DNA of 46,191 bases from a candidate division FCPU426 bacterium (GTDB lineage: Bacteria > Oederibacteriota > Muellerivitia > Muellerivitales > Muellerivitaceae): the NCBI GenBank assembly GCA_003136635.1, contig PLFD01000030.1, positions 1-46,191 of the forward strand, read 5' to 3'. This document shows positions 1 to 8,053 of this stretch, piece after piece (within the stretch, counting starts at the first letter, position 1; every line of letters begins with the position of its first letter). The notes under the pieces are model-generated. The model made no database searches, was not told the DNA's origin, and saw only the letters and a program-made list of their open reading frames with translations. A program made the position numbers and the translations under genes.

Positions 1-774
1 AACGGCTTCAGCCATCAGGACCCCGGCTTTATCGACCACGTGGTCAATAAAAAAGCTGAAGTCATCCGCATTTATCTCCCTCCGGACGCCAACACTCTTT
101 TATCCATAACCGATCACTGCTTGCGCAGCCGAAATTATGTCAACGTCATCGTGGCGGGCAAACAGCCCTCTCCCCAATGGCTGACGATGAAGGAGGCGGA
201 AGAGCATTGCGCCGAGGGCATCGGTACTTGGGAATGGGCCGGCAACGAGGATTCCAGCGGTCCCGACCTGGTCATGGCCTGCTGCGGCGACGTACCGACT
301 TTGGAAACCCTGGCCGCGGTTCAACTATTACGCGGCCTCGCTCCCGATTTAAAAATCCGGGTGGTCAATGTAATCGACCTGATGAAACTCCAGCCCGCCA
401 GCGAACATCCCCACGGGCTCAGCGAGAATGATTTCGACGCCATCTTCACTAAAGAAAAACCCATCCTCTTCGCCTTTCACGGCTACCCCTGGCTCATTCA
501 CCGTCTCACTTACCGCCGCGCCAATCACCATAACCTTCACGTGCGGGGTTACAAGGAAGAAGGCACCACCACCACGCCCTTTGATATGACAGTCCGCAAC
601 GATCTGGACCGGTTTCACCTGGTCCTCGCCGTTTCAAAACAGGTGCCCCAACTGGCCGAAGCGGCGGCCCACATCCGCCAGGCCATGCTGGAAAAACTTT
701 TCGAGCATGAAAATTACATTGTCCGGCACGGCGACGACATGCCCGAAATCAAAAACTGGAAGTGGTCCTCATGA
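1..774 (+). CDS. xfp: Phosphoketolase, C-terminal part (5' end outside window)
   Basis: This is the last 257 codons of a xylulose-5-phosphate/fructose-6-phosphate phosphoketolase, the thiamine-diphosphate enzyme that splits sugar phosphates with inorganic phosphate into acetyl phosphate and a shorter sugar phosphate. The frame is open from base 1 and reads [14 protein letters not shown], a stretch typical of the family, so the gene begins before the window. The GTG at 40 is internal. The region around [14 protein letters not shown] and the [19 protein letters not shown] segment are characteristic of the phosphoketolase C-terminal domain. The stop codon overlaps the start of the acetate kinase gene (ATGA at 771-774), which ties the two products together: the acetyl phosphate made here is the kinase substrate. 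Cytoplasmic. Identification is from remembered family sequence, with high confidence. Confidence 0.93.
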   Translation, partial: NGFSHQDPGFIDHVVNKKAEVIRIYLPPDANTLLSITDHCLRSRNYVNVIVAGKQPSPQWLTMKEAEEHCAEGIGTWEWAGNEDSSGPDLVMACCGDVPTLETLAAVQLLRGLAPDLKIRVVNVIDLMKLQPASEHPHGLSENDFDAIFTKEKPILFAFHGYPWLIHRLTYRRANHHNLHVRGYKEEGTTTTPFDMTVRNDLDRFHLVLAVSKQVPQLAEAAAHIRQAMLEKLFEHENYIVRHGDDMPEIKNWKWSS

Positions 775-1868
775 AACGGGTTCTAGTCCTCAATTTCGGT
801 TCCAGTTCCCTCAAGTGGTCCCTGCTGGACGCGGGCAATGAAGCCGTTATCCAACAGGGGGAAAAACCCCGCCTCCATCCCGGTGAAAAGGAAAGCCTGG
901 GGAAAATTCAGGCTTTGTTCAAACAAATTCCCGTTCCCGACGCGGTGGGCCACCGGTTGGTTCATGGCGGCGGACTTTTTCATAAAACCACATTGGTCGA
1001 CACTGATGTACGGAACCAATTGGAAACCCTGGTGGATTTGGATCCCCTGCACATGCGCCCGGCCCTGGAGGGATTGGACGCGCTCATGGAACAATGGCCT
1101 CTCATTCCCCAATATGCGTCCTTTGATACGGCGTTTCACTCCAACCTTCCTCTTTCAACCGGTTACGCGCTGCCCCATCAATGGATTCATCAGTGGAATC
1201 TCAAACGCTTTGGGTTTCACGGCCTCAGTGCCGCCTACGCGGTCAAACAATCCGAATTATTGCTGGGCAAGATTCCTGAACGAATGGTTGTCTGCCATTT
1301 GGGCAGCGGCTCTTCGGTTACCGCTATCAGAGACGGACTGCCGGTGGACACGACGATGGGCTTTACCCCCCTGGAAGGTTTGACGATGGCTACCCGCTCC
1401 GGTTCTGTCGACCCCGGACTCCTGCTTTATCTTCAGATCAAAAAAGGCATTTCCGCCGCCGAACTTCAGAAAACATTAACCCTCAAATCCGGACTTTTGG
1501 GAGTTTCAGATATTTCGGGCGACATCAGGGAAGTTTTGAAAGCGGTCAATGACGGCCACCCTTCCGCCATTTTGGCTTATAACCAGTTTATCCATTCCGC
1601 GAAGAAAGCCATCGGAGCCATGACAGCGGTTTTGGGAGGTGTAAACGCGGTGGTTTTTACCGGAGGCATTGGGGAAAACAATTCACAGGTGCGCGGTGAC
1701 TTGATTTCAGCCTTTGCCTTCAATGGCACGGCCATCAACAGGAAAGCCAATCAGGATGGAACAGAGGACAGGGATATTTCACTACCCTTCACTCTGGTCA
1801 AAATCCTGGTCATCCGTTCCCGGGAAGACCTAACCATTCTGCGGGAAATACTTCAGCAGCCCCATTAA
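771..1868 (+). CDS. ackA: Acetate kinase
   Basis: This enzyme converts acetyl phosphate and ADP to acetate and ATP, completing the phosphoketolase bypass encoded just upstream. The ATG at 771 overlaps the phosphoketolase stop (ATGA), so translation is probably coupled; a start at 762 would overlap further and has no advantage. Family signatures visible are [12 protein letters not shown] near residue 8, [29 protein letters not shown] with the following GFTPLEG and ATRSGSVDP, and FTGGIGENN near the C-terminus. At 365 residues it is shorter than the usual roughly 400, and the typical GTSH after GFH is GLSA. This suggests a divergent but intact member of the acetokinase family. Cytoplasmic. Confidence 0.93.
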   Translation: MKRVLVLNFGSSSLKWSLLDAGNEAVIQQGEKPRLHPGEKESLGKIQALFKQIPVPDAVGHRLVHGGGLFHKTTLVDTDVRNQLETLVDLDPLHMRPALEGLDALMEQWPLIPQYASFDTAFHSNLPLSTGYALPHQWIHQWNLKRFGFHGLSAAYAVKQSELLLGKIPERMVVCHLGSGSSVTAIRDGLPVDTTMGFTPLEGLTMATRSGSVDPGLLLYLQIKKGISAAELQKTLTLKSGLLGVSDISGDIREVLKAVNDGHPSAILAYNQFIHSAKKAIGAMTAVLGGVNAVVFTGGIGENNSQVRGDLISAFAFNGTAINRKANQDGTEDRDISLPFTLVKILVIRSREDLTILREILQQPH

Positions 1869-1945
1869 TCAAGGCTAACGAGCCAATTGAACCCGCCTCT
1901 GAAACCTGCCCAAATTCTGCCGCTCGCATTAAAGACCGTTCCTTT

Positions 1946-2803
1946 TTATCTGGCCAAAACAAACAATTCCTTGAGAGTTTGAATGAATTCTTTGAGTGGA
2001 AATTCGTCTCGATAATAGGGACTTTCTTTTAACCGAATAATTCCCTCGCTGCTTGACGACGAAAACAAGTCAGACACAATTTGACTAGCTTCTATCACCT
2101 CGGAATTTTCTTTATGGCGGTCCCGAAGCTCTGTCGCGAACTTCCATTCCGCATCCGTTGTCGTCGCCAAAATTGTATAAAGATCGAGCGCGTGATGACG
2201 GCCCCTGTCTTTTCCAGCGTTTTCCCTTTGATCCCGAAACGCGAAAAGCTTCATCATTAAATAGGTAAAAGCGTTGGGAATGGAAACGTCGCCCGTCGCC
2301 GCCATCCCGTTGCCCCGGTTACCCGTTAACGTCCGAGTGATCAGCCCCTCTTCCAAAGTGGGCGCTTCATTCACCACATGCGCGTGAACGCCTACCGAAG
2401 GCCTCGGTCTGGCCCGGCGGGCGTCAACTATCGTTCCAGTTCCCTCAAAAGATTTTCCAGGGCCGGTCAAAAGATCGATTTTCAAACCGCCCGGCCCCGC
2501 TTTGGCGAATTGATAATTTTCCGATCCGGGCACTACCGCATAACCCAGGGCGGCCAAGGCATCCGCCAGGGGTTTTAATTTGCCGGAGTGAATAATTAAT
2601 TCGGGTCTCATAAACAAATCCAAATCGTTGGTAGACCTGGGTTCTGGCCACACCGTAAAAAGGGTCCGCGATTTCATTGCCCGAACATATTCCGCCTTCA
2701 GATGAAGGCCAAAACCACCGCCGATAATCAGGCGGATATCCGACCCCTCCAACTCAAACATTAAATCAAGAAGGGCCGTCTTGAGATCGGGCATGGCGCT
2801 CAA
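1946..2803 (-). CDS. AbiEii-like nucleotidyltransferase (putative type IV toxin)
   Basis: The protein has a nucleotidyltransferase-fold N-terminus: IIGGGFGLHLKA (about residues 26-37), then RSTNDLDLFM, which supplies the DxD metal-binding pair, and a later KIDLLTGP third acidic strand. This pattern is that of AbiEii/MNT-type enzymes, which act as toxins in type IV toxin-antitoxin or abortive-infection pairs. The upstream gene on the same strand encodes the matching AbiEi-like protein. The frame can start at a TTG at 2803, giving a 4-base TTGA overlap with the upstream stop, or at the ATG at 2794. The toxin role is inferred from family and neighbour; a housekeeping nucleotidyltransferase cannot be excluded. 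The target RNA is unknown. Confidence 0.72.
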   Translation of the reverse strand: MSAMPDLKTALLDLMFELEGSDIRLIIGGGFGLHLKAEYVRAMKSRTLFTVWPEPRSTNDLDLFMRPELIIHSGKLKPLADALAALGYAVVPGSENYQFAKAGPGGLKIDLLTGPGKSFEGTGTIVDARRARPRPSVGVHAHVVNEAPTLEEGLITRTLTGNRGNGMAATGDVSIPNAFTYLMMKLFAFRDQRENAGKDRGRHHALDLYTILATTTDAEWKFATELRDRHKENSEVIEASQIVSDLFSSSSSEGIIRLKESPYYRDEFPLKEFIQTLKELFVLAR

Positions 2804-3891
2804 ATCAGTTTCCTTTGCGAGTCATTCAAAATAACAGTTTTAACCTGTTCGGCGGTTTCCTGGTCGCGTTTGTCGCCCTTCATCAGCTCCAAATAAGTTT
2901 GAACCGGCGAGGCCCACCAAAAATCGCTTACCATTCTTGAATCAAAGTAGACCAACTCATCTTCCGTTTCCACCAATTCAAGATCTGGAAATTTGTCGGT
3001 TTTGACGCCTGGAAATTTTTCTAAAAATTCATCTGTCCGCGGGCAGTAAACCGACAATGTTTCCCCGCGCTGCATGACCGCGTATAAGTTTACCGAAGAA
3101 AGACCGGTGGTAGTTATCGGCAAACCGGAAGATTTCGATCGGTCAAAGAGCCATTGGCGCAACTCTTGATCGCCCCCGTCAAATTTCAAAAGAACTTTTT
3201 CTTTTATTTTCGGCGGCTCATAGTTCGCCGCGAGCTTTTCCAATAATTTTTCCGTTTGCAGAAGGCGGATATTCGTTTGACGGTCCACTATCAAATCCTC
3301 CTCCAGCGCTTTGAGCGCTTTGGAAACCGTGGCGAACGTAATGGGATTTTTTCCATAGCCCTTGACCAGGGGATTTCTTTGGTTAATTTCCGAAAGAATA
3401 TCCCCCACCGAATTGTATTGGGGGCGGGCCAAAAAAGCCCTTCCCACCATCGAGCTGTTTTTGCGGTAAATATTTTTGATGGGCGCCGAGGAAGTGAATC
3501 GGTTGATGCCGCCCGTTCTCAGAACCGAAAATCGGCCCGGTATGGACACGATGCAGTTGCCGCAAAGGTCTATGCCGCTCACCCCCTCTTTTCTTAACTC
3601 CGTGATTTGATCCTGATTGAGGAACGGGACAAAAACCAGCGGATACCATCCCTGAGGAATGTTTGAGGTTTTTATTTGATTAAGCGCGCCCTGAAATAGT
3701 TTGGGCGTGGAAAGGGCCTTGCACTCCACCACAAACTTAGCCTTTTGCTCTCCCCAAGCCACCTCGACGAAAGCGTCAAAACGACGGTTCTTTTCCACTT
3801 CAGAAGGACCTTCGGTGAGGCTCACCTGCAGGGGTTCAAGCGCCAGTTTGTTCTTTTTCAGATTTTCCAACATTTGCTGCTCGGTTATCAT
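2800..3891 (-). CDS. AbiEi-family antitoxin-like regulator with nuclease-fold N-terminus
   Basis: This 363-residue protein matches the long form of the type IV AbiEi antitoxin family. The N-terminal third holds a PD-(D/E)XK-like core: D in RRFDAFVEVAW and the ExK of FVVECKALSTPK (about residues 38-62). It continues with a family-typical segment around EGVSGIDLCGNCIVSI (about 130-145), then a winged-helix-like part (NSVGDILSEINQ to VSKALKALEEDLI). In known abiE operons the antitoxin gene precedes the toxin gene and represses the operon through inverted repeats. Here the order is the same and an inverted repeat covers the promoter. The start at 3891 follows AGGAAA. Whether the nuclease-like core is active is unknown. 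Confidence 0.75.
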   Translation of the reverse strand: MITEQQMLENLKKNKLALEPLQVSLTEGPSEVEKNRRFDAFVEVAWGEQKAKFVVECKALSTPKLFQGALNQIKTSNIPQGWYPLVFVPFLNQDQITELRKEGVSGIDLCGNCIVSIPGRFSVLRTGGINRFTSSAPIKNIYRKNSSMVGRAFLARPQYNSVGDILSEINQRNPLVKGYGKNPITFATVSKALKALEEDLIVDRQTNIRLLQTEKLLEKLAANYEPPKIKEKVLLKFDGGDQELRQWLFDRSKSSGLPITTTGLSSVNLYAVMQRGETLSVYCPRTDEFLEKFPGVKTDKFPDLELVETEDELVYFDSRMVSDFWWASPVQTYLELMKGDKRDQETAEQVKTVILNDSQRKLI

Positions 3892-3943
3892 TTTCCTAAA
3901 AATCCTTATATTCTTGATTAAGAAATTATATCATTTTAGGAAA
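3892..3943 (-). promoter_or_regulatory. AbiE-like operon promoter flanked by a 10-bp inverted repeat
   Basis: A perfect inverted repeat, TTTCCTAAAA (3892-3901) and TTTTAGGAAA (3934-3943), brackets the likely promoter of the minus-strand pair. A perfect -10 hexamer TATAAT reads on the minus strand at 3930-3925; the -35 is weak. The repeat arm next to the gene overlaps its ribosome binding site. This arrangement fits autorepression by the AbiEi-like product, which is inferred rather than shown. Confidence 0.6.
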
Positions 3944-4044
3944 TTATTAGAAGCAGGAAATAACAACTTTTCACAGGCCAATAAAAGAAAGGCCTCCCTT
4001 TAGCCCATGCCGCCTGATGAGATTGGCGTAGAGGCTATACCCCG

Positions 4045-4073
4045 TTGACAGTGAAAATCCGGGACTTTAAAAT
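4045..4073 (+). promoter_or_regulatory. Sigma-70-type promoter upstream of the repeat array
   Basis: A perfect -35 hexamer TTGACA (4045-4050) is followed after 17 bp by TAAAAT (4068-4073). A transcript from about 4080 would carry a leader of roughly 300 bases that contains a small hairpin (CTGCCT at 4095 pairing with AGGCAG at 4109) and the whole repeat array before the start codon at 4386. Confidence 0.6.
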
Positions 4074-4128
4074 CTTTGGGATTTTTGTCGGTAACTGCCT
4101 CGAATCAAAGGCAGGTTTACCCGATTAC

Positions 4129-4354
4129 CTAGTGGCGAAGTCCGGCTTTACTAGTGGTGAAGGCCGGTTAACTAGTGGCGAAGGTAGTTTTCACTAGTGG
4201 CGAAACCCGGTTATCTAGTGGTGAAACCGGTTTTACGGGTGGTGAAAGCCGGTCGCCTAGTGGTGAAGCCCATTTGTATTAGTGGCGGAAGTTGGCCGCC
4301 TAGTGGCGAAGAGAAGCTGTATTAGTGGCGAAAGCCGGTCGTCTAGTGGTGGAA
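4129..4354 (+). repeat. Eleven-copy phased direct repeat, consensus CTAGTGGYGAAR
   Basis: A 12-bp core recurs at 4129, 4151, 4172, 4194, 4215, 4236, 4257, 4279, 4300, 4322 and 4343. Spacings are 21 or 22 bp, average 21.4, which is two turns of B-DNA, so the cores lie on nearly one face. The core is well kept (eight copies start CTAG, two TTAG, one CGGG) while the 9-10 bp between cores vary, often GCCGGT-like. The mix of 21 and 22 bp steps rules out a coding repeat. The array lies between a consensus promoter and the ribosome binding site GAAGGAGG of the next gene. It could be a protein-binding array or an RNA leader structure. It is not a CRISPR: units are too short and no cas genes are near. 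Confidence 0.9.
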
Positions 4355-4385
4355 GTCTAAATCAACCCTCTCGAAGGAGGCTTAC

Positions 4386-6374
4386 ATGCCTGACTTTAAA
4401 TCAGAAAACCTAAACTGGCTCGATAATCTGGCGGCCCTGGAAGCCCAACTTCTAAAAACACCGTCTTGGACGAACGAACAATTGGGCAAAACTTTAAACC
4501 TGAGTCCCAGCTTGATCGGTTATCTGCGGGCGTTAAAGACCTGTTTTGACCCGGCGGCTATCGAAAAAGTCCGTCTGGCGGCTTCCCCTCAACCAAAGGG
4601 GACTACGAACGCTGACCCGCCCTTTGTACTTTCATACAATTCCGCCAATGCCCTGGCCCGCCTGATTCCCCGGTCCAGAAAATCCAAAGGCAAGGAAGTC
4701 AAACCCGACCTCACGGCCTTTCATACCGCCCTGGATACTACCCTTTCGCGCCGTTTGAAGACCAACCAGATAGAGGCCCTGGTGGAATCGCTGGTGAAGA
4801 AGGATAACCCTGAAAAGAAATTTGCTCAGGGCCTTCCAACCCTGCCGGAAGACCTCAAAAAATTTCTCGAACTGGCTGAAAAGGTCAAAGCGGAGATAGC
4901 CCGGAACGCCGCTTCCCCTGACGGGGACAAGCAAACCACTTATCAGGACGAATTAAGAGCGTTACTTAAAAAAGGAACGGCTGAAAGCGAAGAGAATGAG
5001 GATTCGGAGAAAAAGGGAAAAGCTGGAAAAAAGACAAAATCCGCATCTCAAAACGAACCCTCCCTGTTTTGGGAATGGATGCTCGGCGTCAAGTTTATGA
5101 GCCAGTTAAAGGCCAAGGCCAAAAAAGGCGAACTGACCACCAATGATAAAATTTTGATTCTGGTCGATAAGGGTTTGGTTAAACCGTTGGGCTGGGTGTT
5201 CGGAAACTTCGGGAAGCTTTTAAAGAAAATGGCCAAAGGTTTATGGCATGCGGTAGAAGAGGCCGCCGGCAAAACCGTTAAAAAGATTCTCGAAGTGGTT
5301 TTACCCCTTCTCTTTATTGCCGCCATCATCTGGGCCGTCCTGGCCTTTTTCCACTTCGCCGTCATTTCTCCCCTGCATTGGATTGAACACAAGATCGGCT
5401 CGATGTTTCATCACACCGATACTTCGCCAGAGCAAACGCCTATACCCGCGCCAGTTTCAGCGCCGCCTCCGGTGACTGCCCAAACCTCTCTATCAAAAAG
5501 TTTGGGGCAACCCAAACGCACACCTCAAAATGTAGCTTCGGTGCGAGTGTATCAACCCGCTATTTCGTTTGTGCCGTCAGTCGAGGATCCCAAAATTCTC
5601 GATCTCGAAATCGACGCTCTTTCGGACAAGGTAGTCTTGAAAGACCATCCCCTATCGCCCGACGAGAGCATGCCGGGCGATGTGGCCTCAAGCCGCATGC
5701 AGGATATAACCGACCCGGATAAATACACCATGATGATCGGCAGCGGCAAACAAATCATTCAATCCGTCAGCGCCGGCAATACCACCCTGACGATTTATTT
5801 CAAAAGCGCCGACCCGCTGGGAGGTTTTTGGGGCGGCGCCAAGAGCCCGTTGAATTTCTTGTGGGAAGACGTGAGATATATTCACATTAACGAGATCGAT
5901 CATTTTCCCCAGCCGGGGGCCCCGCCGGAGATTAAGTATCAAATTGGTTTGGTGGTGAAGGGCTCGAAAATTCCCCTGACCCTTCAATGCGGCTCGCCGG
6001 ACGATTTGGAAAACCTAGTCTCGACTATGGAATATTTCATCCGCCACTCCCGCCTGGCCCACGACGCCCAGCCTGCGGGCCTGCCCTATCCCTATCAGGG
6101 GTTGGTGTTAAACAACGACTGTGTGGTAGATAAGCTTTGGGCCGACAGCCCCATGGATAAAGCGGGCGTGACTTTAGGCTATCACCTTTGGAGCATCGGA
6201 AAGGTTACTTCAGAAAAACAAGGCCGGAATGATTTGGAAGCGGGGTTATCGACGCTGCCCGTCACTTTCTTCGTCGCTTCCGCCTCCGAATGGGATAGAG
6301 CCCTGCACGACCGCAACCCCAGCCTGGCCAATAGTTTTAGTCCTAAATTGCGGAAAGTGTCCCTAAGGCAATAA
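4386..6374 (+). CDS. Membrane-anchored protein with ParB/KorB-like DNA-binding region and PDZ-like C-terminus
   Basis: I do not recognise this 662-residue protein as a named family. Residues 28-50 (WTNEQLGKTLNLSPSLIGYL) read like the helix-turn-helix of ParB/KorB proteins. They are followed by FVLSYNSANALARL, which resembles the ParB LS-x-GHA helix, and by LKTNQIEALVESLVKK, like the last ParB helix. Then comes a charged, lysine/glutamate-rich linker (about 140-220), a single hydrophobic membrane segment (about 302-328), a proline-rich spacer (about 350-370) and a long extracytoplasmic domain. Residues 565-640 look PDZ-like (GLVLNN to ADSPMDKAGVTLGYHLWSIG). No signal peptide is visible, so the N-terminus should be cytoplasmic. 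The start follows GAAGGAGG. The phased array immediately upstream is an obvious candidate binding site. The function is inference only. Confidence 0.7.
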   Translation: MPDFKSENLNWLDNLAALEAQLLKTPSWTNEQLGKTLNLSPSLIGYLRALKTCFDPAAIEKVRLAASPQPKGTTNADPPFVLSYNSANALARLIPRSRKSKGKEVKPDLTAFHTALDTTLSRRLKTNQIEALVESLVKKDNPEKKFAQGLPTLPEDLKKFLELAEKVKAEIARNAASPDGDKQTTYQDELRALLKKGTAESEENEDSEKKGKAGKKTKSASQNEPSLFWEWMLGVKFMSQLKAKAKKGELTTNDKILILVDKGLVKPLGWVFGNFGKLLKKMAKGLWHAVEEAAGKTVKKILEVVLPLLFIAAIIWAVLAFFHFAVISPLHWIEHKIGSMFHHTDTSPEQTPIPAPVSAPPPVTAQTSLSKSLGQPKRTPQNVASVRVYQPAISFVPSVEDPKILDLEIDALSDKVVLKDHPLSPDESMPGDVASSRMQDITDPDKYTMMIGSGKQIIQSVSAGNTTLTIYFKSADPLGGFWGGAKSPLNFLWEDVRYIHINEIDHFPQPGAPPEIKYQIGLVVKGSKIPLTLQCGSPDDLENLVSTMEYFIRHSRLAHDAQPAGLPYPYQGLVLNNDCVVDKLWADSPMDKAGVTLGYHLWSIGKVTSEKQGRNDLEAGLSTLPVTFFVASASEWDRALHDRNPSLANSFSPKLRKVSLRQ

Positions 6375-6392
6375 TATCTGGCCTAGGGATAA

Positions 6393-6447
6393 CCAAGTCA
6401 TGTTGCTCAGCTTGTCACCGTTCCGTTGGAACGGTAACGACCAAGTC
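6393..6447. repeat. Perfect 8-bp hairpin flanked by CCAAGTC direct repeats
   Basis: ACCGTTCC (6417-6424) pairs with GGAACGGT (6428-6435) across a 3-base loop, and CCAAGTC occurs at 6393-6399 and 6441-6447 on either side. It lies just after the 662-aa gene and before the first 30-bp palindrome. It has no T-tract, so it is a poor intrinsic terminator. The role is unknown. Confidence 0.5.
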
Positions 6448-6543
6448 TTGCACCTTGCCTTGTAGGCTCGGCGCAGGACGGGCTTATACAACCCTTCGTG
6501 GCTTCGCAACAGGTAGTCTTGAACGCACTTTAAAAAAAGTTCG

Positions 6544-6573
6544 TTGTCCACTTCGGGTCCCCGTCGTGGACAA
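6544..6573 (-). repeat. 30-bp intergenic palindrome, copy 1
   Basis: TTGTCCACTTCGGG then TCCCCGTCGTGGACAA. It lies 21 bp past the stop of the DUF1254 gene, reading on the minus strand. The right arm is identical to copy 5 and the left arm differs by two bases. Confidence 0.85.
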
Positions 6574-6593
6574 TATCCGCCATTCCGATAATG

Positions 6594-7199
6594 TTACTTT
6601 TGTTGGATTGAATCGTTGAGTGGCTTGAGCTGTATCTGTTTCATGAGTCCATAGACAATCGAAAGATCGCTGTCGCTGTATACGAGCACGCGTCCAATGA
6701 TGAGCACAGAATTGTTCGGTGAAGAAATCTGCGGCATTCCCTGCGGCACGGCTCCTTTCCAGCCAGGGCCGCTGATGAGATGGTCGCCGGCTCCGGTTCC
6801 CGTGGTTCGTTTACCGACATATGCGAAATTAGTGTTTTTCGACGGATCAGTGAACTGTACGCTGTAGTAGCGACCAGCCATATCCGGCACATGCAAAATT
6901 TGCGGTCCTTGACGGAGGTCCAGCCAACCGATCGTCATGAGCGTGTCGCGATTCACGCCCGTCGTCGCCAAATTGGAACCCGAGGCGGGCATGAGGAAGG
7001 GATCCGCGAAAAACGTTTGGGGCTGCATATAGAGCGTATTGATCGGGATGGGGCCTTCGCCGAACCCTTTAACGAGAATCGCTCTCTTGTACACGTACAG
7101 AAGCATGAGTGGCCAAAAGTAGGTGAAAAGGAACCATGCCGCAGCACAGACCCCACCGAATATAAGTAAATGCTCGTTGTATTCCATATGCGTCATCAT
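6594..7199 (-). CDS. DUF1254 domain protein
   Basis: This 201-residue protein has the DUF1254 pattern: one N-terminal membrane helix (LLIFGGVCAAAWFLFTYFW), a segment with NRDTLMTIGWLDLRQGPQIL, and DMAGRYYSVQFTDPSKNTNFAYVGKRTTGTG. DUF1254 and DUF1214 are normally found together, either fused or adjacent, in poorly characterised cell-envelope proteins. Here the DUF1214 gene comes first and its TGA overlaps this ATG (7196-7199), so the two are translated as a unit. The C-terminus is probably outside the cytoplasmic membrane. No enzymatic role is established. A 30-bp palindrome follows the stop. Confidence 0.8.
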   Translation of the reverse strand: MMTHMEYNEHLLIFGGVCAAAWFLFTYFWPLMLLYVYKRAILVKGFGEGPIPINTLYMQPQTFFADPFLMPASGSNLATTGVNRDTLMTIGWLDLRQGPQILHVPDMAGRYYSVQFTDPSKNTNFAYVGKRTTGTGAGDHLISGPGWKGAVPQGMPQISSPNNSVLIIGRVLVYSDSDLSIVYGLMKQIQLKPLNDSIQQK

Positions 7200-7861
7200 T
7201 TCACCTCGACAATCGGGGGCACCTTGTATTCGCCGTCGAGAATGGACGCGCCGGGCATATACACGCGCAGCCAGAGAATGAACCTACCCGAGGGCGCGGG
7301 CAGCCAGTTGGATTCATGGCCTGCCGGAGCAGCATTCTGAATGTAAATTTCGACGGAGCCATCAGCGTTTGGCACTAGACCGGAGCGGTCACTGACGCTG
7401 TATCGATTGATGGGATTCGCCACAAAGCGATTTTTCGCATTACCCATAGTCAGCGACCAGAACGCATTATTCGGCGGAAGCCCACCTGCTGGAAAGTGCA
7501 TGATGTAGTCATGCAGGCCGCTCAGCGTACGGCCCGCGCCATCTCCGGATGTCGTCCAGTACATCGCCTCCTGTGGTACGTTTATTGGTCCTAGAAATAT
7601 TTGGGCATGCGCGGCTCGCAGCAGCATTCCGTTGCCTGGCACGCCGCATCCGAACATGGTGATCCAGCCGTTAACCTTCGTGGCCTTGATCCTCATGAAA
7701 ATTTGGGCTGTGACAAACGCCAGCGCAAAGCCAATGAGGATGCCTTGCACTACGTCATTGAGTACAGTTCTAGAATGGGAAAAAAAGAATAAGCGGATGA
7801 AGAAAAAGACGCATATCGCGCCGTTGAATACCATCAGAAAAGTGGTTGTTCTGTTGAACAT
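7196..7861 (-). CDS. DUF1214 domain protein
   Basis: This 221-residue partner of the DUF1254 protein has two N-terminal hydrophobic helices (MVFNGAICVFFFIRLFFF and VVQGILIGFALAFVTAQIF), then a domain ending in the DUF1214 signature: LPPNNAFWSLTMGNAKNRF, NPINRYSVSDRSGL, DGSVEIYIQNAAP and NWLPAPSGRFILWLRVYMP. It is the first gene of a two-gene unit that lies between two copies of the 30-bp palindrome, as a cassette would. Function unknown; a membrane-anchored periplasmic pair is the most that the sequence supports. Confidence 0.82.
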   Translation of the reverse strand: MFNRTTTFLMVFNGAICVFFFIRLFFFSHSRTVLNDVVQGILIGFALAFVTAQIFMRIKATKVNGWITMFGCGVPGNGMLLRAAHAQIFLGPINVPQEAMYWTTSGDGAGRTLSGLHDYIMHFPAGGLPPNNAFWSLTMGNAKNRFVANPINRYSVSDRSGLVPNADGSVEIYIQNAAPAGHESNWLPAPSGRFILWLRVYMPGASILDGEYKVPPIVEVK

Positions 7862-7954
7862 ATTATTTTATAACCTTTGGCTTTGAGAACTAGGGGTCAG
7901 TCCGTTATACACCCGTTGAAACGCAAAGAAAAAATTAAGTCGAAAAGGACTTTT

Positions 7955-7984
7955 TTGTCCAATCTGGATCCCCGTCGTGGACAT
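7955..7984 (-). repeat. 30-bp intergenic palindrome, copy 2
   Basis: TTGTCCAATCTGGAT then CCCCGTCGTGGACAT. It lies 69 bp past the stop of the NAD(P)-binding protein gene on the minus strand. The right arm is conserved and the left arm has drifted, so the hairpin is imperfect. Confidence 0.8.
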
Positions 7985-8053
7985 TTCCGAAAGCGATTAT
8001 TTCTTTTTTTCCAACAGTAAATAAATCTAAGGACATTTAACCCCATGCAATGA

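Noticed and set aside
4129..4354. CRISPR array
   Set aside because: Conserved part is only 12 bp, spacers are 9-10 bp and partly alike, and there are no cas genes in the window.
6363..6551. 62-residue minus-strand frame
   Set aside because: It starts inside palindrome copy 1, crosses the perfect hairpin at 6417-6435 and runs into the end of the 662-aa gene; no ribosome binding site.
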